Positions 8,527-20,560 are shown, counted from the first letter of the stretch. The stretch is DNA of 64,000 nucleotides from Aquisphaera insulae (GCF_011064615.1 NZ_JAALJH010000051.1:1-64000); one strand, 5' to 3'. Notes: a model not told the origin generated them from the letters alone. Translations and numbers: made by a program.

Positions 8527-9415
8527 AGGGGCGGTGTTTTTCGCCTGCTCGGACCTTGACGAGATGGCCTCGGAAGGACTTCAGGCTCGTGCAGGTCGCC
8601 GCGGCCCTGTTGAGTGCGCTCAGCGTATCGGCATCGTGGATGGCATCTAGATCCGGTCGCAACTCCAGGGCACCCGGACCGAAGCGGGCTTCGAGGACCT
8701 CGAGGATGGACTTGCGGGCGGCCACCTGGGCGGCGTCGCGGGACCACTCGACCTTGAGCTTCTCGAGGAGCGGCGATTCGATCATGGCTTCTCGTCCCCC
8801 GAACAATTGGAAGAGCCTCTCGTCAGTGTATCGCAGGCCGGCGAGGATTTGCGAGACGACCAGCAGGTTCTCACGCTCCTCCGGGAGGGCGTCTCGGTCG
8901 ATCCGCTCCCGGCAGCGGCGAAAAATCGGGGCGGGTGGCCCGTCGAAGTGGCAGAGCGGAACCCAGGGGATGAGTCCAACGTCGCCAGCTTCAAGCAACT
9001 CCTCGGCGGGGAGCTTCCACAGCTCGATCGTCCGCCAGGTCATCTGGAGTCGGGTCCAGCCCTGTTCGCTGCGAAGGTCGGCGGCATGGGCGGGCCGGCG
9101 GGGCCGCTTGTGGCTGAGGATCACGACGAGGACCTCGGGGAGGATGCCGCGATCGAGATAGACGAGGCTGGCGTCGCGGACGGCCTGGTCGGCGACTCGG
9201 GGCTCGGCGTAGGTTGCCATCTCGAGGATGTAGGGGCTGGCATTGTCCTGGCCGGTCCGGCGGGCTTCGAGGAAGGCGTCGGGATGGAAGCGGGGCTGGA
9301 CGAGCTCGGCCTGCAAGGCGCGCCATTCGACCAGGTCGCGGATGCCGGCGAGCCAGAGGATGGCGTTACCGTGATGCTCGATGAGCCACTTGCTGCTCTT
9401 GTCGTACTCGTGCAT
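8525..9415 (-). CDS. Rpn-family (PD-(D/E)XK-like) putative nuclease
   Basis: The 296-residue protein starts MHEYDKSSKWLIEHHGNAIL, then has a core with YILEMATYAEP and LVYLDRGILPEVLVVILSHK. This pattern resembles the Rpn/YhgA-like transposase-related nucleases common in cyanobacteria and planctomycetes. Those proteins belong to the PD-(D/E)XK fold and promote recA-independent recombination in E. coli. The exact catalytic set is not clear here: the segment after the core Glu is EMA rather than ExQ or ExK. The gene is flanked by 22-bp direct repeats, which suggests it moved in as a unit or that recombination occurs there. Confidence 0.65.
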   Translation of the reverse strand: MHEYDKSSKWLIEHHGNAILWLAGIRDLVEWRALQAELVQPRFHPDAFLEARRTGQDNASPYILEMATYAEPRVADQAVRDASLVYLDRGILPEVLVVILSHKRPRRPAHAADLRSEQGWTRLQMTWRTIELWKLPAEELLEAGDVGLIPWVPLCHFDGPPAPIFRRCRERIDRDALPEERENLLVVSQILAGLRYTDERLFQLFGGREAMIESPLLEKLKVEWSRDAAQVAARKSILEVLEARFGPGALELRPDLDAIHDADTLSALNRAAATCTSLKSFRGHLVKVRAGEKHRP

Positions 9416-9477
9416 CGATGGGCCTCAATGCGAAAGCAGTCGGCCCGCCGGCGACCGGACGACCGAGGTTCGCCAGG

Positions 9478-9499
9478 TCGCCGGACGGAGCCGGCTCCT
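9478..9499. repeat. 22-bp direct repeat, right copy flanking the Rpn gene
   Basis: Identical to 8505-8526. The weaker sequence upstream is also partly shared (CGAGG at a similar distance), so the repeated block may once have been longer. Confidence 0.85.
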
Positions 9500-9502
9500 T
9501 CA

Positions 9503-9524
9503 GCAGACGCCGCTTCGCGTCTGC
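9503..9524 (-). terminator. Hairpin just after the GH2 glycosidase gene
   Basis: A perfect 8-bp stem (GCAGACGC with GCGTCTGC) closes a 6-base loop, 9 bp beyond the stop codon of the GH2 gene. There is no T-run, so it is either a Rho-dependent or stabilising structure or a dispersed hairpin repeat. Confidence 0.5.
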
Positions 9525-9532
9525 GACACGCT

Positions 9533-12484
9533 CTATCGGGCCTGGATCGACACCTCGGCGCCTTGCAGTCCCTCGGACGAGGCCCGGACGGTCACTTTCC
9601 CCGAGGAACCCGGGACGGACCGGACGATGACCTGGCAGAGGCCGTTGTAGGCCGAGCGTCGTGTCGCCTGGAATGGCTCATGGCTGGTGGCGTCGCCGTT
9701 GCCGACGGCGACGATCTCGCCGGGGCCATCGACCGAGAACTCGACGAGGTTCCGGCTACGAGGGACCGTGCGACCCTCGCGGTCGGTCACGGCGACGTCC
9801 AGGTACGCCAGGCTCGGACCGGCCGCGAATGGACTGGCCGGCTCGGCCTCGATCTGCAGGCGGGCCGGCTCGCCCGTCGTCGAGACGCGGTCGCGGGCCC
9901 ATTCCTTGCCATCGCGATAGGCGATGACCTCGAGGGCGCCGGGCCGATAGGTGACGTCGTCCCACCGCAGGCGGTACTCGAACGCCCCGCGCTTCTTGCG
10001 GCCGAGCGAGGTCCCGTCCTGGAAAAGCTCCGCCTCGTCGCCCGACGTGTAGACGTGCACGGGCGTGACCTGCCCGACGCGTTCCGGCCAGTTCCAGTGC
10101 GGTAGGATGTGGGCCATGGGGTGATCGGGACGCCAGCGGGCCTGGTAGATGTAGAAGCGGTCCTTCTTGAACCCGCAGAGGTCCACGATCCCGAAGTAAC
10201 TGCTGGCCGAGGGGACCCTGAGCCGGCCGAGCTCCTCGAGCTGCTTCCGCATCGCCGCCTTCCGGGCCGGGTCGGAGAAGTTGAGCAGGTTGGTCGTGTC
10301 CGAGTTGTAGGGCGTGGGCTCGCCGATGTAGTCGAAGCCCGTCCAGACGAACTCGCCGAAGAATGCGGGATTGCGGTCGAGCGCCTCGAAGACCTCGTCC
10401 GGCGGCTGGGCCCACGGCGGGGCGTCCACGTCGTAGGACGAGACCTGGAAGTTGGCCTGCGAGTCCTTGCCCCGCTTCACCGGGAAGAAATACTCACCGC
10501 GCGAGCTGACGCACGAGGATGACTCCGAGGTGTAGATCGGCTTCTCGGCGTTGGCCGGGAAGTCGAGGATCGGCCTGTAGGCCCCGAGGTTGTAGTTCAG
10601 GCCGAAGACGTCCACGGCGGCCTGGAAGCCGTTGGTCCCGGCCTTCGGCTGGTTGCAGCCGGCCGTGACCGGACGCGTCGAGTCCTCGGCATGGACGATG
10701 TCGCGGAGCGGTTTCGCGAGCTGTGGACCGTCCTGCTCGGCGATCTCGTTGCCGATGCTCCAGAAGGCCACGCTCGGGTGGTTCCGCTCGCGCCGCACCA
10801 TCGCCTGGAGGTCGCGCTCGTGCCAGGCGTCGAAGATCCGGCTGTAGTCGCCCGCCGTCTTCCCCTCCTTCCAGCAATCGAACGCCTCGACCATGACGAG
10901 GAACCCCATCCGATCGGCCAGGTCCAGCAGCTCCGGCGCGGGGGGATTGTGCGAGGTCCGCAGCGCGTTGTCCCCCATCTCCTTGAGGATCGTGAGCTGC
11001 CGCGCCAGGGCGGAGACGTTGAGCGCCGCGCCGAGGGGTCCGAGGTCGTGGTGATTGCACGTCCCCTTCAGGAAGACCTTCCGACCGTTCAGTTTCACGC
11101 CGTCGCGCGGGGTGAACTCAATCGTGCGGAAACCGAACGGCTGGTCGTAGACGTCGACCGGCTTGCCCCCCTGCTCGACGATCACGCGGGCGAGATAAAG
11201 GGTGGGCTGGTCGAGGTCCCATCGGCGCGGATGCTCCACCGTTGTCTTCAGGTTCACCGTGCCGGACTGGCCGTTGAACAGGTTCGTGGCGACGGTCTCG
11301 GTCCGGGCAACCTCGCGGCCGGGGCTGCCGTCGGGGCCGATCTCGAGGATCTCCGCGCGGACGGCGGCCGTGGTCGCCTCCATCCCCTGGTTGTCGACGG
11401 TCACGGCCAGGTTCACGGCCCCGCGGTCGTCCGTCAGCCCCGGCGTCGTGGCGAAGACGCCCCAGTGGCCGACATGGACGGGCGACGTCTTCACGAGCCA
11501 GACGTTGCGATAGAGCCCCGCGCCGGGATACCACCGCGAGCCCCAGTTGACGGTGTCCAGCCGAACGGCCAGGACGTTCTCCGCGCCGTATTTCAGGTGT
11601 TTCGTGAGCTCGAGGCGGAAGGGCTGGTAGCCGTACGGCCAGCCGCCGACCTCCTGGCCGTTGAGCCAGACCCGGGAGTTGGCCATCGCGCCGTCGAAGT
11701 CGATGAAGACCCGCTTGCCCTGGTCGCCGGCGGGGACGGTGAAGTGCTTGCGATACCAGCCGATCGCCTTCCAGGGGAGCTTGCCGGTGTCGCCCGGCAG
11801 GTCGTCGCGGAACGGGCCCTCGATGCCCCAGTCGTGGGGGACCGAGAGCGTCCGCCAGTCGGATTCGCGAAACGTGGCGACGGATGGAGCCTCGCCCGCC
11901 GGAAGGTCGGCGTTGGGGATGAGCTTGCCGGCGGAGTCGAAGAGCCGCACTTCGCGGATGCTCGCCCACTTGCCGTTCGGCAGGGAGGTGGGCCGGATCC
12001 TGAGCCGCCGAGCGGCCTGAGAGAGCTCGATCCGCTTCGCCGCACCCTTGCTGCGGCACCCAGGAGCAAGGACGTCGACGACCTGGTTCCCCACGACTCC
12101 CGCGATTTCGAACGCGTAGTCGAGATCCGGGAACTCCCAATCGATCTCGACGGAGCGGGCCGGACCCGTCTCACCCAGGTCGAGCGTCAGCCATTCCCTC
12201 GTCCCCCCGCCCGCGGCGCACCATCGCGTGTTCGGGTCGCCGTCCACCGCCAGGTCCGCGGTGTTCCCCTTGCCCGACTCCTCGCTCGACGCCGAGGCGT
12301 GGATGGTCTTCCTCGGCGCCCCCGGCTCGAGCCGAGTCGACCCGTCGGGCATGGGGCCGAACCGGGCGAACGTCCAGCCCTCGTTGAAGGACGTCCGCTC
12401 GCGGGCATTCTCGGCGAATGCCGACGTGGTAACCAGCAGCAACGACGAGACGACACACAACCACGAAAAGGGAGAGAGGCGCAT
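9533..12484 (-). CDS. Secreted glycoside hydrolase family 2 protein with discoidin-like insert
   Basis: This 983-residue beta-galactosidase-like enzyme has a signal peptide (about 1-24). A discoidin (F5/8 type C)-like module (about 42-165) is inserted before the GH2 sugar-binding domain (SVPHDWGIEGPF...GWYRKHFTVP). The immunoglobulin-like and TIM-barrel domains follow. The acid/base Glu lies in WSIGNEIAEQDG (about residue 580) and the nucleophile Glu in YTSESSSC (about 652). The C-terminus matches the DUF4982-type module (DEAELFQDGTSLGRKKRG) and a final beta-sandwich. It probably removes beta-linked sugars from polysaccharides in the periplasm or outside the cell; galactosidase is the default, but substrates vary in this family. 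A hairpin follows the stop. Confidence 0.9.
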   Translation of the reverse strand: MRLSPFSWLCVVSSLLLVTTSAFAENARERTSFNEGWTFARFGPMPDGSTRLEPGAPRKTIHASASSEESGKGNTADLAVDGDPNTRWCAAGGGTREWLTLDLGETGPARSVEIDWEFPDLDYAFEIAGVVGNQVVDVLAPGCRSKGAAKRIELSQAARRLRIRPTSLPNGKWASIREVRLFDSAGKLIPNADLPAGEAPSVATFRESDWRTLSVPHDWGIEGPFRDDLPGDTGKLPWKAIGWYRKHFTVPAGDQGKRVFIDFDGAMANSRVWLNGQEVGGWPYGYQPFRLELTKHLKYGAENVLAVRLDTVNWGSRWYPGAGLYRNVWLVKTSPVHVGHWGVFATTPGLTDDRGAVNLAVTVDNQGMEATTAAVRAEILEIGPDGSPGREVARTETVATNLFNGQSGTVNLKTTVEHPRRWDLDQPTLYLARVIVEQGGKPVDVYDQPFGFRTIEFTPRDGVKLNGRKVFLKGTCNHHDLGPLGAALNVSALARQLTILKEMGDNALRTSHNPPAPELLDLADRMGFLVMVEAFDCWKEGKTAGDYSRIFDAWHERDLQAMVRRERNHPSVAFWSIGNEIAEQDGPQLAKPLRDIVHAEDSTRPVTAGCNQPKAGTNGFQAAVDVFGLNYNLGAYRPILDFPANAEKPIYTSESSSCVSSRGEYFFPVKRGKDSQANFQVSSYDVDAPPWAQPPDEVFEALDRNPAFFGEFVWTGFDYIGEPTPYNSDTTNLLNFSDPARKAAMRKQLEELGRLRVPSASSYFGIVDLCGFKKDRFYIYQARWRPDHPMAHILPHWNWPERVGQVTPVHVYTSGDEAELFQDGTSLGRKKRGAFEYRLRWDDVTYRPGALEVIAYRDGKEWARDRVSTTGEPARLQIEAEPASPFAAGPSLAYLDVAVTDREGRTVPRSRNLVEFSVDGPGEIVAVGNGDATSHEPFQATRRSAYNGLCQVIVRSVPGSSGKVTVRASSEGLQGAEVSIQAR

Positions 12485-12576
12485 GGACAGATCACTCCTG
12501 GGCGGGCGCAGGGCCGGGACCGTTCCCGGATCCTACTCCTGCCCAGGGTCGTCAACAATCCGCCGGTCTCCCTCGA

Positions 12577-14541
12577 TCACGGCGTGCGGCGGAAGCTCAA
12601 ACCAGGGTCATCGGGGGGTCCCGCCATCAGCTTGAACTGGAAATGATCCTCGTCGGTCCAGGTGAGGTGCCCGACCAGCGGTGGCTGGTCGTCCTTCCCC
12701 TTCTGGACCAGCGTCAGGATTCCATTGCCGTACGTCCGCTCCCCCTGGAACTCTCGATTCTTCCCCTGCGAGGCGACGCCCCAGGAGAAATGGCCGTCGT
12801 TCGTCAGCCGGAGCGTGATGGTCGTGTCCGCGGCCGGCTGGGCCGTCCATGTCCCTTCGAGCTTCCCCTCCTTCCCGGCGGGGGCCGCGGGAGCCGTAGC
12901 CGGCGCCCCCGGCCCGATCGCCGGCGCGGGCGGGGTCGCGGCCGGATTCGCCCCGGCGGCCTGCTTGGTCAACTGCTGGAGCAACTGGCTGGAGATCGTG
13001 TCCTTGGGCTCAAGGCGAACGACCTCCCGGAGCTGCTGGACCGCGGCCTCGACGTGCTCCTGGGAAAGATAGTGATAGGCCAGCAGGAACCGGTCCGCGG
13101 CCGACTGTGGATTCGCGCGAATGGCAGCCTCCAGGGCCCGGAGCTGCTGGGTGTAAACGTCCACCGAGGGGTAGAGCCCGATCAGCGTGGCCCAGTCCCA
13201 CCCCGGTCCGGTGGATAGGACCGCGTAGATGGTCGTGGCGGCCTCGTCGAATCGCCCCAGGGCGAAGAGCGTCAGTGCCCGGAACTCGTGCAGCGAGGGA
13301 TCGTTGGGGAGGACCTTCAACGCCTGGTCCGCAAGGTTCAGGGCGGAGCTGTAATTCCCCGACTTGAACGCGTCGCGTGCCTGGTCAAAGAGCGAGGTCT
13401 CCTGGTCGATCACGGTCTGCGCGGGGGCCGCCGCCGGCGGACTGATCGGCTGCGAGTAATCGAAGACCGGTGTTTCCTGCACGATCACGGCCGGCTGGCT
13501 GAGGAAATACGGGTTCGCGTAGGTCGTGTAACCCCAGTCATAGAGCGCAGGCCCCCACATCCAGGACGACAGGCCCCAGCCCAGCCCCATCCCCAGGCCC
13601 ATCCCAAGTCCCCAGCCGCCCAGCCCCCAGCCCGGCCATCCCCAGCCGCCACCCCATCCCCAGCCGCCGCCCCAGCCCCAGCCGCCACCCCAACCCATGC
13701 CGCCCCAGCCCCACCCGCGGTTCCATCCCCAGCCTCGATTCCAGCCGCCACCCCAGCCTCGATTCCAACCGCCACCCCAGCCCATGCCGCGGTTCCAGCC
13801 CATGCCGCGGTTCATCCCGACACCGGCGCCATTCCATCCGCCGAAACCACGGTTATTGATGCCGCCCGGGAAGCGTGCCCCAGCAAGGCCGCCGTTCAAC
13901 CTGGCGTTGTTCATGTACGGGTTTCGCCCCCCCATGCCCACGAAATTGCGGTTCGAGCCGGCGAGTCCGCCCGCACCGCCGCGACCCGGGCCCAGGTTGC
14001 CACCGTTCAGCCCTCGGTAGCCCGCGAGCGCAGGGTTCCGGTTCCCGAACGCCATGTCGCCCCCGGGCCCGCGACCCATCGCGGCGCCGCCCCTGGGAAA
14101 GGCCCCCCCGGCGCGTCCGGCCATCCCGCCGGGCATCCCGCGAACCGCCCCGCCGCCCGGCATCCCGCGCATGCCCCCGAGGTTGGCCATCCCGCGATTC
14201 GCCCCCATGCCGGGGGCACCGCGGAATCCACCCATATTCGGAGCGCCGCGGAATCCGCCCATGTTCGGCGCACCGCGGAATCCACCCATATTCGGAGCGC
14301 CGCGGAATCCGCCCATGCTCGGCGCACCGCGGAACCCACCCATCGATCCCCCGCGGAATCCGCCCATCGATCCGCCACGGAATCCGCCGCCGCCGCCTCC
14401 CCGGAATCCGCCGCCTCCTCCTCCTCGGAACCCACCTCCCCCCCCACGTCCGCCGCGCTGGGCCAGCGTCTCGGGATTCAGTCCGTGACAGAGCACCAGG
14501 GATAGTCCGACGATCACGGCGATGCGGGATGTCCAGGACAT
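12577..14541 (-). CDS. Secreted Gly/Trp-rich repeat protein with TPR and C-terminal domain
   Basis: The 654-residue protein has a signal peptide (1-28), then over 200 residues of low complexity. First come GGGFRGG units and five tandem MGGFRGAP(N/S/G) units (residues 67-111), then a Gly/Trp/Asn/Arg region (GWNRGWGGG units). A linker with LYDWGYTTYANPYF leads to TPR-like helices (SLFDQARDAFKSGNYSSALN, about 370-450). A final beta-rich domain follows (LEGTWTAQPAADTTITLRLT), resembling lipocalin-like 'amount of residual signal' modules in planctomycete TPR proteins. The low-complexity half is probably disordered or adhesive. Function unknown; an envelope or surface role is inferred from the signal peptide. 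Confidence 0.8.
   Translation of the reverse strand: MSWTSRIAVIVGLSLVLCHGLNPETLAQRGGRGGGGGFRGGGGGGFRGGGGGGFRGGSMGGFRGGSMGGFRGAPSMGGFRGAPNMGGFRGAPNMGGFRGAPNMGGFRGAPGMGANRGMANLGGMRGMPGGGAVRGMPGGMAGRAGGAFPRGGAAMGRGPGGDMAFGNRNPALAGYRGLNGGNLGPGRGGAGGLAGSNRNFVGMGGRNPYMNNARLNGGLAGARFPGGINNRGFGGWNGAGVGMNRGMGWNRGMGWGGGWNRGWGGGWNRGWGWNRGWGWGGMGWGGGWGWGGGWGWGGGWGWPGWGLGGWGLGMGLGMGLGWGLSSWMWGPALYDWGYTTYANPYFLSQPAVIVQETPVFDYSQPISPPAAAPAQTVIDQETSLFDQARDAFKSGNYSSALNLADQALKVLPNDPSLHEFRALTLFALGRFDEAATTIYAVLSTGPGWDWATLIGLYPSVDVYTQQLRALEAAIRANPQSAADRFLLAYHYLSQEHVEAAVQQLREVVRLEPKDTISSQLLQQLTKQAAGANPAATPPAPAIGPGAPATAPAAPAGKEGKLEGTWTAQPAADTTITLRLTNDGHFSWGVASQGKNREFQGERTYGNGILTLVQKGKDDQPPLVGHLTWTDEDHFQFKLMAGPPDDPGLSFRRTP
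14209..14343 (-). repeat. In-frame 27-bp tandem repeats (five units)
   Basis: Five 27-bp units encode MGGFRGAP plus one variable residue. Neighbouring units differ by a few silent changes and alternate in pattern (ATATTCGGAGC versus ATGTTCGGCGC on the plus strand), which points to expansion by slippage or unequal exchange of a two-unit block. Confidence 0.85.
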
Positions 14542-14666
14542 GTCGGGCTCTCCTCGGTGGGGCGACCGGATGCGACTCTCTATTAATAGGCTATGCCGTC
14601 ACCAAGGGGATTGTTCGCGGGCCGACCTCGAGTCGACAAGGTGGGCGTGAAAATAGTCGCCGGCCG

Positions 14667-14702
14667 GCAGGACCGACCCGGACTGAGGTCGGCCGGTCCT
14701 GC
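14667..14702 (-). terminator. Hairpin downstream of the second DPHW-family gene
   Basis: A 9-bp perfect outer stem (GCAGGACCG with CGGTCCTGC) closes an 18-base interior that can add a further 3-bp stem. It lies 68 bp past the stop codon of the gene at 14771-15724, and there is no T-run. The rest of 14542-14770 shows no gene. Confidence 0.35.
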
Positions 14703-14770
14703 ACCCGGCAGATTATCCCCACCTGGCTTCCCTGCCGTCTCATGTCCTGGCATCCAGGATGCATATGTAC

Positions 14771-15724
14771 CTAATGATCGACCCCACTCCCGGATCCCAC
14801 CCCAACCACCACCCCCGTGTTGGGTGGAAAGGTGGCCGAGGTTGACGCAAGGCGTTCTTTGGCAGTTGGTGATGCAAAGAGTGTCCCTCCGTATCCCCAG
14901 ACTCGGACCATCACCCTCCAGGAACCATTCACCGAGTCCCAGTAGAGCCCCAAGACCTGCGTCATGAAGAGATTGGCGGGATCGGACGAAGAGAAGGGGC
15001 CATCGTTAGAGACCGGCAAGGTCGGTGGCGACTCGTCCGGGATGAGGCTGACGATCTGGAGGGTGATGCTGGTTTGCTTCGGGTCGAGGATATCCACTTC
15101 ATCTGGCACCGGGACCGAGAAGTCGATGTGGTCCCAGCCGGGGGCAAATTTGGGCACCTTGCGATACGTATATCCTGTCGTAGAGCTGCTGCTGTGACTG
15201 ACGCCCCGCAGCTCGTCCGGTATCGGTTCCCCCGTCAAGGAGAGCTCGACGTTGAGTCCGGCCGGACCACCCGAGTTCTTGACCCGAAAATCCAGGTAGT
15301 TGAGGCCCTGCATGAGACCTTCGGTAATCCTGAAGGTCGAGCCGACGGTGTAGTTGGTGGCCGCATCGCCGTCCAGCGATTGGTCCGTGTCGCTGCAATT
15401 GAGGACCACGGTCGCGTTGTTGTCGACCCCCCAGATGACCACTTTCAGGATCACTGTTTCGGGATCATACTCGGTCAGGTCGAAGGTGAGTCGAAACGTA
15501 TAGGATTCGCCCACCTCCCCGGCAGTGCCGCTCGCATCGAGCCAGATCCACCGGGAATGCTCGGTCTGGAAGTAGGTTTCCGATTTCTGGTCCGTGAGGA
15601 CATAGGCGTTCTGCGGATGGACGATGTGGGGGCCGGAGACCTTCCAATGGGGATCGACGGAACCGGGAGCCAGGGGTGCGCCCGCGGCATCAACTCCGGT
15701 GCTGGATATGGGGATCTGCGTCAT
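14771..15724 (-). CDS. DPHW-type beta-sandwich protein, paralog 2
   Basis: The 317-residue protein begins MTQIPISSTGVDAAGAPL and carries the pattern of a beta-sandwich module common in secreted bacterial proteins: ISTGVD, DPHW, SRWIWLDASGTAG, a GVDNN strand and GLNYLDFRVKNSGGPAGLN. The C-terminal third (FSVPVPDEVDILDPKQ to FMTQVLGLYW) is shared with the neighbouring paralog and is unknown to me. No signal peptide is visible, which is odd for this module. GAGAGG lies 11 bases before the ATG and supports this start. The gene is preceded by a relic of a kinase 3' end, so it once followed a kinase gene directly. It may be a partner or target of that kinase. Confidence 0.75.
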   Translation of the reverse strand: MTQIPISSTGVDAAGAPLAPGSVDPHWKVSGPHIVHPQNAYVLTDQKSETYFQTEHSRWIWLDASGTAGEVGESYTFRLTFDLTEYDPETVILKVVIWGVDNNATVVLNCSDTDQSLDGDAATNYTVGSTFRITEGLMQGLNYLDFRVKNSGGPAGLNVELSLTGEPIPDELRGVSHSSSSTTGYTYRKVPKFAPGWDHIDFSVPVPDEVDILDPKQTSITLQIVSLIPDESPPTLPVSNDGPFSSSDPANLFMTQVLGLYWDSVNGSWRVMVRVWGYGGTLFASPTAKERLASTSATFPPNTGVVVGVGSGSGVDH

Positions 15725-15848
15725 GGTCGAAGACCTCTCTCGGGAGTGGGGAATGACCATCCCTGGGGACACGCAATCCGTGGAGGCGACCCCCTCGATG
15801 GGATCCAAGGCCGGGTGCCTCACCCGTCGGACCACCGGCGGGAGGACG

Positions 15849-15920
15849 TTACGAGGGGGCCGCGGGGCGATACTTCGCGGCCTGGTCGGGCTTGCCCCAT
15901 GCGTCATGGAGCCGGATGGG
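15849..15920 (-). pseudogene. Relic of a Ser/Thr kinase 3' end
   Basis: Read on the minus strand, this stretch encodes RLHDAWGKPDQAAKYRPAAPS and a TAA stop, against RLYDEWGKPDQAAKYRPAAPP and TGA at the true end of the kinase at 17051. Forty-five bases are identical (15856-15900 versus 17058-17102). The 124 bp between this stop and the next gene match, in length and in patches, the 125 bp after the real kinase stop. Similarity ends upstream at about 15920. Confidence 0.85.
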
Positions 15921-15968
15921 AACGGAATCGGGACACGAGCTCTCGCCAACCCTCAGCCAGGCTCCGGT

Positions 15969-16925
15969 TCAGGCGATGTCGCATTTGTCGTCCCTGCCGC
16001 CCCCCGAGTCCACGACAACCACCACGCCGGAGTTGGGCGGCCAGGCTGCCCGGTCTCGCGATTCGACGGATCGATCGTCCGAGGGGAGGGCATGGTCATG
16101 ACCCCAGACCCGCACCATCACGTTCCACGGGCAGCCCGGGGAATTCTGGTAGAGCCCGAGCACCTGAGTCATGAAGCGATAGACCGGCGAAGGGCATTCC
16201 AGCGGCCCCCAGGAGGACGTCGGCAAGCGGGGCTGCTCGGCGTCGTCCAGATTGACGACCTCGACCGTGATCGCGGCCGTCGCCGGGGAATTCAGCTCGA
16301 AGTTGGCCGGGAGCGGGATCGTCACGTCAGAGTGGGCGCAGCCCTCGTTCGGTTTCTCGACCCTTTTCATCGCGAACGCGGCAGTTCCCCCGCGGAGCAC
16401 CCGATGGACCGTCGGGATGTCGTCCCTGAGCTTCTCCGTCGCCGAGAAATGCACGTTCAGGCCGGCCGGGCCCCCCGAATTCACGACCACGAAATCGAGC
16501 GTGTTTCGGCCCGGAAGGAATCCGCTCTTGAGCTTGAAGCTCGAAGGGCTGGTGAAATTCGTCTGGGCATTGCCGCCCAGTGACTTCCCGGTGGGCTGTC
16601 CATTGAGCAGGACGGAGCCATTGTTATCAACGCCCCATTCGCTGACATTCAGGACCGTGGCGCAATAGCCGGACCTGGACAGCTCAAACTCGAGCCGGAA
16701 GACATAGGGAACGCTCGTTTCGCCGGCGGTGCCGGCCGAATCCAGCCAGATCCAGCGAGAGCCGTTCGACGCGAAATAGGTGTTCGGCGGATTCGAGAGG
16801 ACGACGGCCCGCTTCGCGTGGAAGCCGGGCGGACCGAGCACGATCCTCCAGTGAGGATCAGGGGCACCGCCGGCCAGCGGATTGCCCTGGTCATCGACTC
16901 CCGTGCTGAGGATTTTCTTCGCCAT
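15969..16925 (-). CDS. DPHW-type beta-sandwich protein, paralog 1
   Basis: The 318-residue protein is a clear paralog of the one at 14771-15724, sharing STGVD, GAPDPHWRIV, SRWIWLDSAGTAGE, WGVDNNGSVLLNGQ and NTLDFVVVNSGGPAGLNV. The shared C-terminal part includes RFMTQVLGLYQ and VMVRVWG. No signal peptide or membrane segment is visible, so it appears cytoplasmic unless exported in another way. It starts 125 bp after the kinase stop on the same strand and may be co-transcribed with it. An alternative start lies at 16940 (MRSTTMAKK). Function is unknown; a ligand-binding or scaffold role beside the kinase is a guess. Confidence 0.75.
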   Translation of the reverse strand: MAKKILSTGVDDQGNPLAGGAPDPHWRIVLGPPGFHAKRAVVLSNPPNTYFASNGSRWIWLDSAGTAGETSVPYVFRLEFELSRSGYCATVLNVSEWGVDNNGSVLLNGQPTGKSLGGNAQTNFTSPSSFKLKSGFLPGRNTLDFVVVNSGGPAGLNVHFSATEKLRDDIPTVHRVLRGGTAAFAMKRVEKPNEGCAHSDVTIPLPANFELNSPATAAITVEVVNLDDAEQPRLPTSSWGPLECPSPVYRFMTQVLGLYQNSPGCPWNVMVRVWGHDHALPSDDRSVESRDRAAWPPNSGVVVVVDSGGGRDDKCDIA

Positions 16926-17050
16926 GGTTGTGGATCTCATTCAGGAGTGTGGAGCGACCTTTTCGACAAACAGGAAGTCAGACGACGCAACGGCAAGGAT
17001 GGCCTGCCGGCCCCGGAGTGCCTCACGCTCAGCCGCCGGCACGAAGATCG

Positions 17051-19957
<2,907 letters not shown>

Positions 19958-19996
19958 CGCCCCTCGTGATGGGTCGGCCTGGATCCGCCGTCCGGT

Positions 19997-20560
19997 TCAC
20001 CCTTCAACCGACCAGCCCCGCCTCAGGTCGGCGAGCCCCCGCTTGATCAGCCCCGCCACGGCCGCCGGGGTGCGCCCCATCAGCTCCGCGATCTCGGCGA
20101 GCGACTTGCCCTCGAAGTGTCTCAGCGTCAGCGCCAGGCGATTCGCCTGGGGCAGGCGGGCGAGCGCGTCCGCGAGCTCGCGCTCCGATTCGTTCCTCTC
20201 CGCCCGCCGGGAGGGTGACGTCTGATCGGCGGCCAGGAAGGACGCGATCCTCGAGGACGACTCGGCGAGCGCCCGCTCCAGCGAGACCTCTCGTCTCGTG
20301 TCGCGCTTGGCCCGCCGCCGCTCCCGCTGCGCGTCCATCAGATTGCAGGCCAGCAATCGGCGCAGCCAGGCCACCATCTCGGCCTCGGTCCCGCCTCGGA
20401 ATCCGGCGAGGCCGCGATGGGCGTCCAGGAGCGTCTGCTGGACGACGTCGGAGGGGTCGATCCGCCCCCCACCGCCGCCCAGATGGGCGTCGGCCAGGAT
20501 CCGCAGGTAATTGCGGAAGAGCGCCGGATCGGGCCGCGAGAGCTGGTTCGGTTCCGCCAC
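19997..20560 (-). CDS. ECF-type RNA polymerase sigma factor, kinase-linked
   Basis: The 187-residue sigma factor has region 2 (DPSDVVQQTLLDAHRGL and MVAWLRRLLACNLMDA) and region 4 (LPQANRLALTLRHFEGKSLAEIAELMG, then the recognition helix RTPAAVAGLIKRGL). The start codon is GTG, with a near-perfect AAAGGAGG eight bases upstream, the strongest ribosome-binding site I saw in the window. It probably forms an operon with the TPR kinase. Its sequence and layout parallel the first sigma-kinase pair, so the two modules probably descend from one ancestor. Confidence 0.92.
   Translation of the reverse strand: MAEPNQLSRPDPALFRNYLRILADAHLGGGGGRIDPSDVVQQTLLDAHRGLAGFRGGTEAEMVAWLRRLLACNLMDAQRERRRAKRDTRREVSLERALAESSSRIASFLAADQTSPSRRAERNESERELADALARLPQANRLALTLRHFEGKSLAEIAELMGRTPAAVAGLIKRGLADLRRGWSVEG

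Noticed and set aside
14209..14343. Regular short repeats that look like a CRISPR array
   Set aside because: The period is 27 bp with no spacers, and the units are in frame with a Gly-rich secreted protein.
15725..15949. Longer N-terminus for DPHW paralog 2 (start near 15949)
   Set aside because: The extra residues overlap the kinase-tail relic in a different frame and have no counterpart in paralog 1; a good ribosome-binding site supports 15724.
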